Source of the DNA: Filimonas effusa
Lineage (GTDB): Bacteria > Bacteroidota > Bacteroidia > Chitinophagales > Chitinophagaceae
Direction of reading: 5' to 3'
Assembly (NCBI RefSeq): GCF_004118675.1
Contig: NZ_SDHZ01000001.1
Location: 1,612,001-1,676,000, forward strand
Length of the DNA: 64,000 bases
The position numbers and the translations under genes were made by a program. Positions 50,498 to 62,404 of the stretch are shown one piece after another (positions within the stretch are counted from its first letter, which is position 1; the number at the start of each line of letters is the position of its first letter). Below the pieces are notes generated by a model that did not search any database, was not told the origin of the DNA, and worked only from the letters and a program-made list of their open reading frames with translations.

Positions 50498-52891
50498 ATG
50501 CTGAAACAGATCCTGGCTGTCGCCCTTTTTTATTGGTGCTATTGGCCCCTGAATGCCCAGGTTACTATTACCGGTAAACTGGTAAATAACCAAACCGGTA
50601 ACCCCATAGAAATGGCCCCCGTCCGTTTATTATCCTGCCACGATAGCTCCCTGGTTAAAACCACGGTAACAGACTCCACCGGTATGTTTTTGCTTAGCGG
50701 ACTTCCCAGCAACAGGTACCTGTTACATTTCTCACCAATCGGCTATCAGCCACTATACCACCAGGTAATGCCGGAACAAGCCGGTTCCACGGTATGGAAA
50801 CAGGATCAGATTACCATGACTGCAGACACCAGTTTACTGACCGGCGTTGTGGTAAGCGGACGAAAACCTGCTTTTCAGATGCAGCCAGGAAAACTGGTTG
50901 TAAATATCGCCGGCAATAAATTATTTAACACGGCAGCCCATACACTTGATATCCTGAAAAGAATACCTGGATTGGAAGTAACAGGTGACGGATCACTGCA
51001 AATGTCAGGCAGAATTACTCCCGCCGTATTTATAGACGGAAAGCCTGTGCCTATGGGAGCAGAAGAATTGCAAAATTACCTCGCTACACTTTCTCCCGAC
51101 ATGATTGCCTCCATTGAAGTGATCAATAACCCCTCTTCACAATACGATGCTGTATATAAAGGCATCATCAATATCCGCCTGAAACCAGACAAGGCGCTGG
51201 GCTGGAAAGGCCTGCTTACCGCGAATCTTCAACGTAATGCCTATACCCTCGCAGAACCCAACTTGCTGCTTACCTATAAAACACGTAAAATGGCTTATAC
51301 GGCACGCTGGGGTTACACCAGCGGCACAACCATTCGCCGCTACGAAGCTTTGCAACACCTCGCCAATACCAATATAATGGCAACCAACACCAGGACTCTT
51401 ACCGGCAACAACAACATCAATTACCAGTTGGGCATCGATTATAATATCAACCCCAGTCACAAAGTGGAGCTGCTGCTAAGAAACTACCGCCTAAACCGTA
51501 CAACAGGTTCTTATAACGCCTTGTATACAACGGATTCTGCAAGCAATAAAGTAGTATCCAATACCAATAGCGATAATAACGCCACACTCAAACAACGGAA
51601 TTATGCAGTCAATCTCAACTACACGGCACAACTGGGCCAAACCCTATGGCAGTTGCAGTCGTCTTTGTTAAGTATTACCAACAGGCAGCTCGAAGACATC
51701 CAAAACAAAAACATATTAACCAGCCAGCTGAATGATTACTGGAAAACAGCCTCTAAAAACGACATATCTGTACGAACTGCACAACTGGATGTTTCCGGAG
51801 ATCTGGCAAAAGGCAAATGGAGCATAGGCACGAAACTGGTATTCTCCAATACCCAAAACGACCTGAGGTACGATACCCTAACCACAGCCAATATTTTTAA
51901 ACCCGACAGCTCTCGTACTAACCGTTTTGACTATGATGAAAACATCACAGCAGCTTATATTGCTTACGAAAGGAAATGGAACAAACTACAACTGGCAATG
52001 GGCCTGCGTGCCGAACAAACGCACACAACAGCCAATAGTATTACCGATAGCCAGGTAACAAAAAGAAACTATATTAACTGGCTACCCAGCCTGAATATAA
52101 CCTATACAATGGAAAGAAACAGGCAGCTGCAGTTTGCGTTCACCCGCCGTATCACCCGCCCCAACTTTGCACAACTAAACCCGTTCCGGTTTTATTTCAG
52201 CCCGTTGAACTATTGGGTAGGCAACCCCTACCTTAAATCTTCAGTAACCACGCTCTTCCAGTTTACTTATAACATCAGATCGTTAACCTTCTCTTTACAG
52301 GCAGGGCGGGAGAACGATCCCATGACACGATATCCCGAATACGATTCCGTTACCAATATCTTACAGTACCTGGGGCGGAACCTGCCTTACAACAACTTTG
52401 CTGGTATTGAAATGAGCATCCCCTGGTCTGTTACACCCTGGTGGCGAATGAGCCACAATCTGGGAGGGTATTATAAAAAAGAACAAACTCCCTACCATAA
52501 CGTCACCTATGCAATTCCCATCTACAATCTTACCATTACCGGAAGCCAGGTTTTTACATTACCCGGGGCATTTACACTAGACCTTTACTATTACTATAAC
52601 ACACCCGGAGGCGATGGTTTATATACTGCAGGTGCAATATCCAACATCGACCTGGGTTTGCAAAGAACATGGCTGAAAGGAACGCTCAACACCAGGTTGA
52701 ATTACTACGACCTGTTTAATATGTATCGTGTAAAGCGCGGATTTCGTGAAAAAAGCATCATAAACAATCGTCTTTCACATTGGTTTGGTATGCAACGTTT
52801 AAGCATCACTGTCAGCTACAGTTTTGGAAAGTCAACCTATAAAACAAAACAGGCAAAAAGAAACGAAGAAGAAAACAGGGCCGGCTGGTAA
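50498..52891 (+). CDS. TonB-type outer-membrane beta-barrel receptor with carboxypeptidase-regulatory-like domain
   Basis: 797 residues with signal peptide (MLKQILAVALFYWCYWPLNA). After cleavage comes a CarboxypepD-regulatory-like domain (about 22-105, VTITGKLVNNQTGNPIEMAP), then a plug-like part (TLDILKRIPGLEVTGDGSLQ, VEVINNPSSQYDA-type motif) and an OMP_b-brl_3 barrel up to the C-terminus. These are taken for ligand-gated uptake or surface sensing in Bacteroidota. No SusD partner is adjacent. A bidirectional terminator separates it from the sialidase. Confidence 0.88.
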   Translation: MLKQILAVALFYWCYWPLNAQVTITGKLVNNQTGNPIEMAPVRLLSCHDSSLVKTTVTDSTGMFLLSGLPSNRYLLHFSPIGYQPLYHQVMPEQAGSTVWKQDQITMTADTSLLTGVVVSGRKPAFQMQPGKLVVNIAGNKLFNTAAHTLDILKRIPGLEVTGDGSLQMSGRITPAVFIDGKPVPMGAEELQNYLATLSPDMIASIEVINNPSSQYDAVYKGIINIRLKPDKALGWKGLLTANLQRNAYTLAEPNLLLTYKTRKMAYTARWGYTSGTTIRRYEALQHLANTNIMATNTRTLTGNNNINYQLGIDYNINPSHKVELLLRNYRLNRTTGSYNALYTTDSASNKVVSNTNSDNNATLKQRNYAVNLNYTAQLGQTLWQLQSSLLSITNRQLEDIQNKNILTSQLNDYWKTASKNDISVRTAQLDVSGDLAKGKWSIGTKLVFSNTQNDLRYDTLTTANIFKPDSSRTNRFDYDENITAAYIAYERKWNKLQLAMGLRAEQTHTTANSITDSQVTKRNYINWLPSLNITYTMERNRQLQFAFTRRITRPNFAQLNPFRFYFSPLNYWVGNPYLKSSVTTLFQFTYNIRSLTFSLQAGRENDPMTRYPEYDSVTNILQYLGRNLPYNNFAGIEMSIPWSVTPWWRMSHNLGGYYKKEQTPYHNVTYAIPIYNLTITGSQVFTLPGAFTLDLYYYYNTPGGDGLYTAGAISNIDLGLQRTWLKGTLNTRLNYYDLFNMYRVKRGFREKSIINNRLSHWFGMQRLSITVSYSFGKSTYKTKQAKRNEEENRAGW

Positions 52892-52915
52892 GCAATGAAC
52901 ACTGCTACACCAACA

Positions 52916-52948
52916 AAAGCCGTTATAGTTACATACTATAACGGCTTT
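52916..52948. terminator. Bidirectional terminator between receptor and sialidase genes
   Basis: Fourteen-base perfect stem AAAGCCGTTATAGT / ACTATAACGGCTTT, loop TACAT, with A and T flanks on both sides, between two convergent genes. Confidence 0.88.
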
Positions 52949-52981
52949 AATACTATGCTGCAAACTGTTTTATATAGAAAA

Positions 52982-54142
52982 CTATTTTTCCGTACTCTTG
53001 ATAAAAGGTAATTTATCAATTGGCCATTGCCCGCCCTTTATAGGATATGTCACCAGCTTATTGGGATCTAACACTACATGCTTGATCCGTTCCCTGTGCC
53101 AGGTATATATAACATGCACCAGGCCATCTGAAGTCTGGATAATAGAAGGATACGAATATTGCTTGTTCGGCTCGTCAATATAGTCAAGCACCAACGCAGC
53201 CTCCCACTCCTTGCCATCTTTGCTTACGGCTATGTTAATAACGCCGCGTCCTTTATGCCCCATCCCCTTTTGATTGCGCGTAGAATGATTATATACCAAT
53301 ACCTGCCGGCCATCCTTGAGCGTAACAGCATCCAGCCCGGAGTTATTATTGGGAAGTGGAGTATTTTTCATTTCCGACCATGTAAGACCTTTATCCTTCG
53401 ACCAGCATTCCACAATATGCCCTTCCTCATTATTACGGGTTCTGCATAACATTTGAATACTGCCGTCAGCATAGGTAAGTAACGTAGGTTGTATGACTCC
53501 TGTTTTTTTAGGATCATTCAATGGCCCAATGAATGTCCAGCTTTTACCACCGTCCGTACTACGTTCAATATGAGCACACCAACCACCATTCTCCGTACTT
53601 GAACCGGAAAGAATAGTACCGTCACTTAATTGAATGGGCTTGTTCTTGATCGGCCCCAGTACCTTTCCTGCAAGCCTCTGTGCCTTGCTCCATGTATACC
53701 CGTTATCGCTGGAAGTTTTAAAAGCTCCCCACCATTCACTCGGACTTGGCCCTACTTTATAATACAACATCAGTTCGCCGCCTCTGGGTTGAAAAATAAC
53801 CGGGTTCCAGGTAGGCAGCCGCTTGCCATCGGGCTGAATACCGTCAGCAACACTTACAGGAGCTGTCCACGTTCCATCTGTTTTTTTCCGCTGTAAACGG
53901 ATCTCAACATCGGGATGCCGCTCATAAGTACCACCAAAATAAGTAGCCAGCAACTCTTTGTTTTCAAGCTCAACCATTGTCACCGCATGACACGATGGAA
54001 ATGGAGCGCTTGTATATAAAAACTCTTCCAGAACAATACCGGCTCGTCTGTCTGATACATCTTGCGTTGAATGGGTGCTGCTGTCATTCTTAAAACATAA
54101 TCCGGCTGCTGCCAAACCTAAAGAAAGAAGGATCTTAATCAT
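52982..54142 (-). CDS. Exo-alpha-sialidase-like BNR-repeat protein, exported
   Basis: 386 residues, N-terminal signal (MIKILLSLGLAAAGLCF). Several Asp-box repeats are seen: SSDNGYTW, STDGGKSW, SKDKGLTW and SKDGKEW, which mark a sialidase-type six-bladed propeller. The family (BNR_2) includes true sialidases and related glycosidases; the Arg triad and Tyr/Glu pair cannot be assigned with confidence, so the substrate (sialic acid or other) is open. It stands alone on the minus strand. Confidence 0.85.
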   Translation of the reverse strand: MIKILLSLGLAAAGLCFKNDSSTHSTQDVSDRRAGIVLEEFLYTSAPFPSCHAVTMVELENKELLATYFGGTYERHPDVEIRLQRKKTDGTWTAPVSVADGIQPDGKRLPTWNPVIFQPRGGELMLYYKVGPSPSEWWGAFKTSSDNGYTWSKAQRLAGKVLGPIKNKPIQLSDGTILSGSSTENGGWCAHIERSTDGGKSWTFIGPLNDPKKTGVIQPTLLTYADGSIQMLCRTRNNEEGHIVECWSKDKGLTWSEMKNTPLPNNNSGLDAVTLKDGRQVLVYNHSTRNQKGMGHKGRGVINIAVSKDGKEWEAALVLDYIDEPNKQYSYPSIIQTSDGLVHVIYTWHRERIKHVVLDPNKLVTYPIKGGQWPIDKLPFIKSTEK

Positions 54143-54277
54143 GTGGCTGTAGAATTAAAGTTATTACCTGGCTAAACTATCCATTCCAGAAACCAAATCT
54201 ACCAAACTTGTTCCTACGATGAAACACCAGGAAACATAACCCAACCCCTCTACCGCAAACGCCCAACAGGCAACCAA

Positions 54278-55048
54278 TTATTTCATCAGGCTGATATTGG
54301 TAAGGCCACCGTCTGAGAGAATTTCAGTACCAACTATAAAAGCCGAATCATCCGACGCTAAGAATACAGCCGCATTGCCAATGTCAGACGGAAGCCCTTG
54401 CCTTCCTGCCGGCGTAATATCTATCCAAACTTGTTTTACCTGTTCCAGCTGTTCCTGCGGTACAAGCTTACCAAAAACAGGCGTATCAATAGAGCCCGGC
54501 GAAAGTGTATTGACGCGTATCTTTCTTGGCAATAGATCCAGCGACAACCCCTTGGCTAAAAATACAATAGCCGCTTTTGCCGCTCCATAAATGGTCATTC
54601 CGGGTGCAGCACGATGCGCGGCACTCGACCCTATAAGTATAATAGAAGCGCCGTCATTTAAATAGGGAAGCGCTTTTTGTACCGTGAAATAGGCGCTTTT
54701 TAGATTCAGATCCATATAACGGTCATAATGTTCTTCCGTCACATCATCTATAGCAGCCAGCGGAACGCCATCTACAACGCCGCCCGCATTTACTACCAAC
54801 GCATCGATCTTTCCAAACTTCTCAGTCGTCTTCCGGAATACCAGCTCCAGGTCATTCATATTCGTGACATCACCTTTGATACCAATAAAATCACCACCCA
54901 GGGCTTCTGCTGAATGGCGTAACGTCACCTCATTTCTTCCGGTAATGGCGCCAACTGCACCTTCATTTTTAAATGCTTCCGCAATGCCAAATCCAATCCC
55001 GCTATTGCCGCCTGTAACTACAGCTACCTTATTTTTTAACTTATCCAT
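54278..55048 (-). CDS. Short-chain dehydrogenase/reductase (SDR)
   Basis: 256 residues with the nucleotide motif TGGNSGIG near 12-19, NAGG near 87, catalytic Ser in LIGSSAAHR and YGAAK (Tyr-x3-Lys). Classical SDR oxidoreductase using NAD(P). It lies 33 bases downstream of a second SDR on the same strand, both divergent from the hxlR-type regulator, so they probably form one regulated unit. Confidence 0.92.
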   Translation of the reverse strand: MDKLKNKVAVVTGGNSGIGFGIAEAFKNEGAVGAITGRNEVTLRHSAEALGGDFIGIKGDVTNMNDLELVFRKTTEKFGKIDALVVNAGGVVDGVPLAAIDDVTEEHYDRYMDLNLKSAYFTVQKALPYLNDGASIILIGSSAAHRAAPGMTIYGAAKAAIVFLAKGLSLDLLPRKIRVNTLSPGSIDTPVFGKLVPQEQLEQVKQVWIDITPAGRQGLPSDIGNAAVFLASDDSAFIVGTEILSDGGLTNISLMK

Positions 55049-55081
55049 TTTTCTCTGTCTTATTAATGAACACCTGAATAT

Positions 55082-55837
55082 TTATAAACCATAAATGCCC
55101 CCCGAAACAGCAATCAGTTCTCCCGTTATCCACGCCGCATCATCAGAAGCAATGAATACAGCTACTTTCGCAATATCTTCAGGCTGTCCGGTCCTGCCTA
55201 ACGGCGTATGAGCAACAAACTTCGCCTCCGCCTCACTGCCAATGAAACCGGCACTACGCGAACCCTCTGTTTCCACAACACCAGGCAAAATAGAGTTGAT
55301 ATGGATATTTCGTCCACTGAATTCTTTCGATAAAGAAACCGTAATGGCATCCAATGCAGCTTTAGTGGAGGAATACACCGACCCTGTAGGAAGAGGCGTT
55401 CTGCCCGCCCCAGAACTGATATTAATGATATTACCTCCCTTGTCGCCAAACAGTTTTAAAGATGCCTGAATGGCAAGCAAAGAGCCTAAGACATTGATAT
55501 TGAACTGCCGATGAAAAGAAGCTTCCGAAAACTGCTCGATCGGGGCATACTCATAAACACCCGCATTGTTTACAAGAATATCCAGTCCGCCAAAAGCCTT
55601 TTTCGTTTCATCAAACAGCCTCGTAATATCGGCTTCTTTCGATACATCTCCCTGTACAGCAATAGCTATACCTCCATCATCAGTGATGGCTTTCACAACA
55701 TTCTCCGCATCATCCTTGGCAGATGCATAATTAACAACAACGCTGGCTCCTTCTGCTGCAAAATATTTAGCAATAGATGCACCTATCCCTTTCGATCCGC
55801 CTGTAACTACTGCTACTTTGTTCTCTAGTTTATTCAT
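55082..55837 (-). CDS. Short-chain dehydrogenase/reductase (SDR)
   Basis: 251 residues; motif TGGSKGIG near 13-20, NNAGV near 90, INISSGAGRT and YSSTK as the catalytic Ser and Tyr-x3-Lys. Classical SDR, probably a 3-oxoacyl- or sugar-alcohol-type reductase, substrate unknown. First gene of the SDR pair, divergent from hxlR with a shared operator region full of GTAAC repeats. Confidence 0.92.
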   Translation of the reverse strand: MNKLENKVAVVTGGSKGIGASIAKYFAAEGASVVVNYASAKDDAENVVKAITDDGGIAIAVQGDVSKEADITRLFDETKKAFGGLDILVNNAGVYEYAPIEQFSEASFHRQFNINVLGSLLAIQASLKLFGDKGGNIINISSGAGRTPLPTGSVYSSTKAALDAITVSLSKEFSGRNIHINSILPGVVETEGSRSAGFIGSEAEAKFVAHTPLGRTGQPEDIAKVAVFIASDDAAWITGELIAVSGGIYGL

Positions 55838-55865
55838 TTTTCTATTTGTTTTAATTCCTGAGAGA

Positions 55866-55940
55866 CAAAGTTAGACAGGTTGCTTTATTTTAGTAACTTT
55901 GTAACCAAAAGTAACAGTAACCTACAGGTAACCAAGTAAC
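55866..55940. promoter_or_regulatory. Divergent promoters with six GTAAC repeats, HxlR operator region
   Basis: GTAAC occurs at 55893, 55901, 55911, 55917, 55928 and 55936. TAACTTTG -7 boxes point both ways (plus strand 55894-55901, minus strand 55866-55873). The repeats overlap the plus-strand promoter and the -33 zone of the minus one, so a single regulator could shut both genes. Confidence 0.65.
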
Positions 55941-55942
55941 AT

Positions 55943-56296
55943 ATGATGACGTGCAAAGATTTTGAAAAGGATCACAAAAAGGAAATGAGGGCCATCCAGG
56001 ATTCGATGGACGTATTAAACGGGAAATGGAAAATAGCCGTTATCTCGTCTATCTGCTATTACAACAAAAGAAGGTTCTCCGATATACTGGGCGACATAGA
56101 CGGCATATCCAATAAAATGCTGAGTAAAGAATTAAAAGAACTGGAATTAAACAAACTCATCAAACGAACTGTTTTAGATACACAGCCTGTAACTGTTCAC
56201 TACGAACTCACAGCGCATGGTAAAACATTACAAACGATCATCAACAACCTCACAGATTGGGGAATAAAACACCGCAAGGTGATCATAGGAAAATAA
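55943..56296 (+). CDS. HxlR-family winged-helix regulator
   Basis: 117 residues: NGKWKIAVISSICY near 28-41 and FSDILGDIDGISNKMLSKELKELE form the wHTH, with the C-terminal dimer helix (TLQTIINNLTDWG). HxlR proteins bind repeated short sites and often respond to electrophiles or aldehydes. A single Cys5 might act as a sensor. It is divergent from two SDR genes and is followed 15 bases later by an NTF2-like gene. Confidence 0.92.
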   Translation: MMTCKDFEKDHKKEMRAIQDSMDVLNGKWKIAVISSICYYNKRRFSDILGDIDGISNKMLSKELKELELNKLIKRTVLDTQPVTVHYELTAHGKTLQTIINNLTDWGIKHRKVIIGK

Positions 56297-56311
56297 AATC
56301 AGGAACTCCAT

Positions 56312-56671
56312 ATGAATTTAAGCAATAAGGAAATACTGGAAAAAGCAAACGCGGCTATTACCAGGGGCGATTATGAAGAATTTCTGTCTTTTTGTTCAGA
56401 TGATACTGAATGGACATTTGTAGGCGACAAAACCCTGCAAGGAAAAGAGGCAGTAAGACAATATATGGCAACAGCATACATAGAGCCTCCCAAATTCACA
56501 GTCGAAAACTTAATTGCAGAAGACGGCTTTGTCACAGCGCTTGGCCAAATCAGTATGAAGTCCGCCGAAGACGGGCAAATGATTCATTATGCTTACTGCG
56601 ATGTCTGGCGATTTCATAACGGCAAAATGATCGGATTAAAGGCTTTTGTCATCAAATCAGCATCAAAGTAG
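56312..56671 (+). CDS. NTF2-like (SnoaL-type) protein
   Basis: 119 residues with the cone-shaped alpha/beta fold pattern: helices at the start (ILEKANAAITRGDYEEFLSFC), then SDDTEWTFVGDKTLQGKEAVRQ, and beta strands to the end (YCDVWRFHNGKMIGLKAFVIK). Members are small binding proteins or isomerases/hydrolases; function is not predictable here. Probably co-transcribed with the HxlR regulator. Confidence 0.85.
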   Translation: MNLSNKEILEKANAAITRGDYEEFLSFCSDDTEWTFVGDKTLQGKEAVRQYMATAYIEPPKFTVENLIAEDGFVTALGQISMKSAEDGQMIHYAYCDVWRFHNGKMIGLKAFVIKSASK

Positions 56672-56716
56672 TTCAAAGACTGTGAATACCCATTAAATAT
56701 CTAAAATTTATGTTTG

Positions 56717-56811
56717 AACCGGTTTCGCCGTAAACGGCCTTGCCCCTCTGACCCGCCATCAGGCCTTAAAAGAAGAACAGGCCACTTATCTGACAAATGT
56801 TAACCGGTTTC
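56717..56811. repeat. Two copies of AACCGGTTTC upstream of the deaminase gene
   Basis: The 10-mer occurs at 56717-56726 and 56802-56811, each with the palindromic core AACCGGTT. A TAATTTTG -7-like box (56814-56821) directly follows the second copy, so the site might control transcription of the deaminase. Confidence 0.5.
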
Positions 56812-56827
56812 AATAATTTTGCCCGTT

Positions 56828-57235
56828 ATGAATACACACAGAACATTTATGCACCGCTGCTACCAGCTTGCAACGCAGTCTGAAAACGAAGGCGAAAGTG
56901 CAGTCGGCAGCATCGTTGTTAAAGACGGTGTAATTATAGGCGAAGGAACAGAGAAAAGCCGTCAGCAGAAAGATATCACGCGTCATGCCGAAGTTGTAGC
57001 AATAATGAATGCAGCGCAGCACACAGCGTCACTGACCGGTGCAATCCTGTACACAAATGTAGAACCTTGCCTGCTCTGCTCGTATGTTATACGCCACCAC
57101 AGGATCGCAGAAGTCGTTTTCGCCAAACACTCCGGCGAACTGGGCGGCACCAACGAAAACTTCAACCTGCTGACTTCCGGCGATTTCAAATCATGGGATG
57201 CACCACCTGTTGTCACTCTATACTCAGAGCAGTAA
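56828..57235 (+). CDS. Nucleoside/cytidine deaminase-family zinc enzyme
   Basis: 135 residues from ATG 56828 (MNTHRTFMHRCYQLATQ). The zinc-binding deaminase motif is complete: RHAEVVAI (His and catalytic Glu) and VEPCLLCSYVI (two Cys in PCxxC). It belongs to the tRNA-adenosine/guanine deaminase-type group. The target base is not determined. A -7-like box lies only 7 bases upstream of the start, so the transcript may be leaderless. Confidence 0.9.
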   Translation: MNTHRTFMHRCYQLATQSENEGESAVGSIVVKDGVIIGEGTEKSRQQKDITRHAEVVAIMNAAQHTASLTGAILYTNVEPCLLCSYVIRHHRIAEVVFAKHSGELGGTNENFNLLTSGDFKSWDAPPVVTLYSEQ

Positions 57236-57382
57236 AACCGTAAATAAAAGCACGCCCCCCCCTGTAACATACTAATGAAGCGAAGATTTGTAAATACTGT
57301 TCATGCAAAGAGGTTGGCTCATAAATAAAAATAGCCACTGAGAATCGCTTAAACGGGAAACCTTCTCCATCAGGTACCCGAG

Positions 57383-57420
57383 AAAAACGAGGCCGTATCG
57401 CACTTATGATACGGCCTCTT
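57383..57420 (-). terminator. Terminator of katG
   Basis: GAGGCCGTATC / GATACGGCCTC perfect stem (57389-57418), loop of 8, then GTTTTTC on the minus strand. It is 21 bases after the katG stop. Confidence 0.88.
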
Positions 57421-57440
57421 CATATACACAAATTCAGAAG

Positions 57441-59738
<2,298 letters not shown>

Positions 59739-59914
59739 TTACTTGCACCGGTACTTGTGCAGACGATAAAATTATAATATCGGGTAAATAAGCGCAATCG
59801 TTAATATCTATTCTTTAATAGTTAAAACCTATTAAACATCACTTCACTCATCAAAAAGCCCTATAAATATAATTAGGAAAGAGCGCAAAACAAGAAGCCC
59901 GGCATTAAAATATA

Positions 59915-59953
59915 AAATGAAAAGCCCCCTGAAACCCAAAGTTAACAGGAGGC
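59915..59953 (-). terminator. Terminator of glgX
   Basis: GCCTCCTG ... CAGGGGGC (one mismatch) with T-rich end on the minus strand, 44 bases after the glgX stop. Confidence 0.65.
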
Positions 59954-59996
59954 GTTATTGGCTTTTATAATCAAAAACTACATCGATCGCAGCAAT

Positions 59997-62297
59997 TTAA
60001 ATAGTTGTTTCGTTTGGCAAACGGTTGTGCGGTAATAGCTCATCTTTGTCAACGGGCTGAATGAGCAGCAAAATGGCTCTCGGGCCTAACAGCACCTTAT
60101 CTGTAGCGCCGAATTGCAGTGCCGCTTCAGGAAACGAAGGAGTTTTCGAGGTGTCGAATACCACTGTCCATTGTTTACCATATTTCTCAGGAGGCAGTAC
60201 AAATTCCAGAGGCTCGGTATGTGCATTAAAAATAACATAGAAATGATCATCGATCATGCGCTCCCCCAGCTCATTTAAACAACGTAGCCCTGTACCATTT
60301 AAATAGATACCGATAGATTTTGCATAATAGGTATTCCAATGCGCTTCCTGCATTTCACTGCCATCAGGTAAAAACCAGTTAATATCTTCAACACCCTTAA
60401 TAGGCCGCCCCTGAAACCAGCGTCTGCGGCAAAAAGCAGGATGTGCTTTTCTTAAAGCTACTACCTCCGCAGTAAAAGCAGTCAGTTCTTTATCCGCTTT
60501 GGCCCAGTTGATCCACGACAACTCGTTGTCCTGGCAATAAGCATTATTATTCCCCTGCTGCGAATTACCAGCCTCATCACCGGCAAGTAACATAGGCACT
60601 CCCTGGGAAAGAAATAATGTTGCAATAAAATTTCTCTTTAACTGGTTACGTAAAAAGTTGATATCAGCATTATCGGTCTCTCCTTCTACACCGCAGTTAC
60701 ATGAAAAATTATCATCTGTACCATCGTTGTTCTCATCACCATTAGCTTCGTTATGTTTATGCTCGTAAGTTACCAGGTCATGAAGCGTAAATCCATCATG
60801 TGCGGTAACAAAATTAATGCTGGCAGTAGGTCGTCTGTAATCGTTCTGATACAGATCAGGACTGCCTGTAAATCGTAGGGCAAACTCTCCCAACATACTA
60901 TCCGCTCCACGCCAGTAGTCTCTTATGCAATCCCGGAATTTGCCATTCCATTCCGCCCAGCCTGGCGGGAATTTACCTACCTGGTACCCACCCTCTCCTA
61001 CATCCCAGGGTTCAGCGATAAGCTTCACCTGCGATATAACCGGATCCTGGTGAATGATATCAAAGAAGGCACTAAGGCGATGCACTTCATGTAATTCCCG
61101 CGCCAATGCAGCTGCAAGATCAAACCGGAAACCATCTACATGCATCACCTCTATCCAATAACGTAAACTATCCATAATAAGTCTTAGAACATTGGGCAGG
61201 TTTGCATTTAAAGTATTGCCGGTTCCGGTATAATCCATGTAATAACGCTTATCTTCCGTAAGACGATAATAAGAAGCATTATCGATGCCACGGAACGACA
61301 AGGTAGGTCCCATATGATTGCCTTCTGCTGTATGATTATAAACAACATCCAGGATAACCTCTATTCCAGCTTTATGAAGCTCCCTTACCATTTGCTTGAA
61401 CTCTGTCACCTGCTGTCCCATAACGCCGGAAGAAGCGTACCGGGCATCCGGTGCAAAAAAGCCTATAGTATTATAGCCCCAGTAATTGGAAAGCCCCTGG
61501 TCGGTTAAATGGCGATCTACAACAAAATGATGTACAGGCATCAGTTCTATAGCAGTGATACCCAGTTTTTTAAGATAAGCAACAGTAACGGGGTGCGCAA
61601 TAGCTGCATAAGTACCCCTTATTTCCTCCGGGATCTCCGGGTGCATTTGGGTAAATCCCTTCACATGTGCTTCATAAATGATACTATCGTGATAAGGAAG
61701 ATGAAGTTGCTTATCACCCTGCCAGTCGAATCTGTCATCTACTACTACGCATTTGGGTATGAATGGCGCGCTGTCTGTTTCACTATAGCTAAGGTCCATA
61801 TCCGGATGCCCTATCTCATAACCAAATAAGGAGTCGTGCCAGCGAACAATTCCCGCAATCGCTTTTGCATAAGGATCGAGCAGTAATTTGTTAGGATTAA
61901 AGCGGTGCCCTTCTTCCGGTTTATAAGGTCCGTGAACCCGGTAGCCGTAAAGCTGTCCTGGCTTTAGTCCGGGTATGTAAGCATGCCATACCTGATGAGA
62001 TCGTTCAACCATATTTATCTTCACCAATTCCGGCTTATCATAAGGCTGATCAAAAAGGCACAGCTCCACCGCAGCTGCATAGTCGGCATATAAAGCGAAG
62101 TTTACCCCCTTGCCATCCCAGGTGGCTCCCAGAGGAGAAGGGCTGCCTGGCGGAATGTTCAATGGTAACTGGAAACTGGATGGTTCCGTTTTCAATGGCT
62201 CCCCTTCTCCTGTGACTTCCTGTTCCAACGCTCTTTTACCAGCACTTTTTTTATTTTTTTCTTTAAATATTTTGGGGCTATTCATAGACTTCCGCAT
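59997..62297 (-). CDS. glgX: Glycogen debranching enzyme
   Basis: 766 residues from ATG 62297 (MRKSMNSPKIF); alternatives at 62285 or 62333 cannot be excluded. Isoamylase-type GH13 enzyme that cuts alpha-1,6 branches. The N-terminal beta domain (SPLGATWDGKGVNFALYAD) precedes the barrel with nucleophile Asp in DGFRFDLA, acid/base Glu in LIAEPWD, and FVTAHDGFTL for the third Asp. It lies alone, so it is a housekeeping glycogen gene rather than part of a large glg operon in this window. Confidence 0.93.
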   Translation of the reverse strand: MRKSMNSPKIFKEKNKKSAGKRALEQEVTGEGEPLKTEPSSFQLPLNIPPGSPSPLGATWDGKGVNFALYADYAAAVELCLFDQPYDKPELVKINMVERSHQVWHAYIPGLKPGQLYGYRVHGPYKPEEGHRFNPNKLLLDPYAKAIAGIVRWHDSLFGYEIGHPDMDLSYSETDSAPFIPKCVVVDDRFDWQGDKQLHLPYHDSIIYEAHVKGFTQMHPEIPEEIRGTYAAIAHPVTVAYLKKLGITAIELMPVHHFVVDRHLTDQGLSNYWGYNTIGFFAPDARYASSGVMGQQVTEFKQMVRELHKAGIEVILDVVYNHTAEGNHMGPTLSFRGIDNASYYRLTEDKRYYMDYTGTGNTLNANLPNVLRLIMDSLRYWIEVMHVDGFRFDLAAALARELHEVHRLSAFFDIIHQDPVISQVKLIAEPWDVGEGGYQVGKFPPGWAEWNGKFRDCIRDYWRGADSMLGEFALRFTGSPDLYQNDYRRPTASINFVTAHDGFTLHDLVTYEHKHNEANGDENNDGTDDNFSCNCGVEGETDNADINFLRNQLKRNFIATLFLSQGVPMLLAGDEAGNSQQGNNNAYCQDNELSWINWAKADKELTAFTAEVVALRKAHPAFCRRRWFQGRPIKGVEDINWFLPDGSEMQEAHWNTYYAKSIGIYLNGTGLRCLNELGERMIDDHFYVIFNAHTEPLEFVLPPEKYGKQWTVVFDTSKTPSFPEAALQFGATDKVLLGPRAILLLIQPVDKDELLPHNRLPNETTI

Positions 62298-62404
62298 TAG
62301 GTAGTTCCGGCCATAATAAGTTTCATTACACAAAGAAAAAAATCATACCATGCGAATTATCACCGGGAATAGTTTTTTCTGCATTCTTTTAAAAAACTTA
62401 CATT

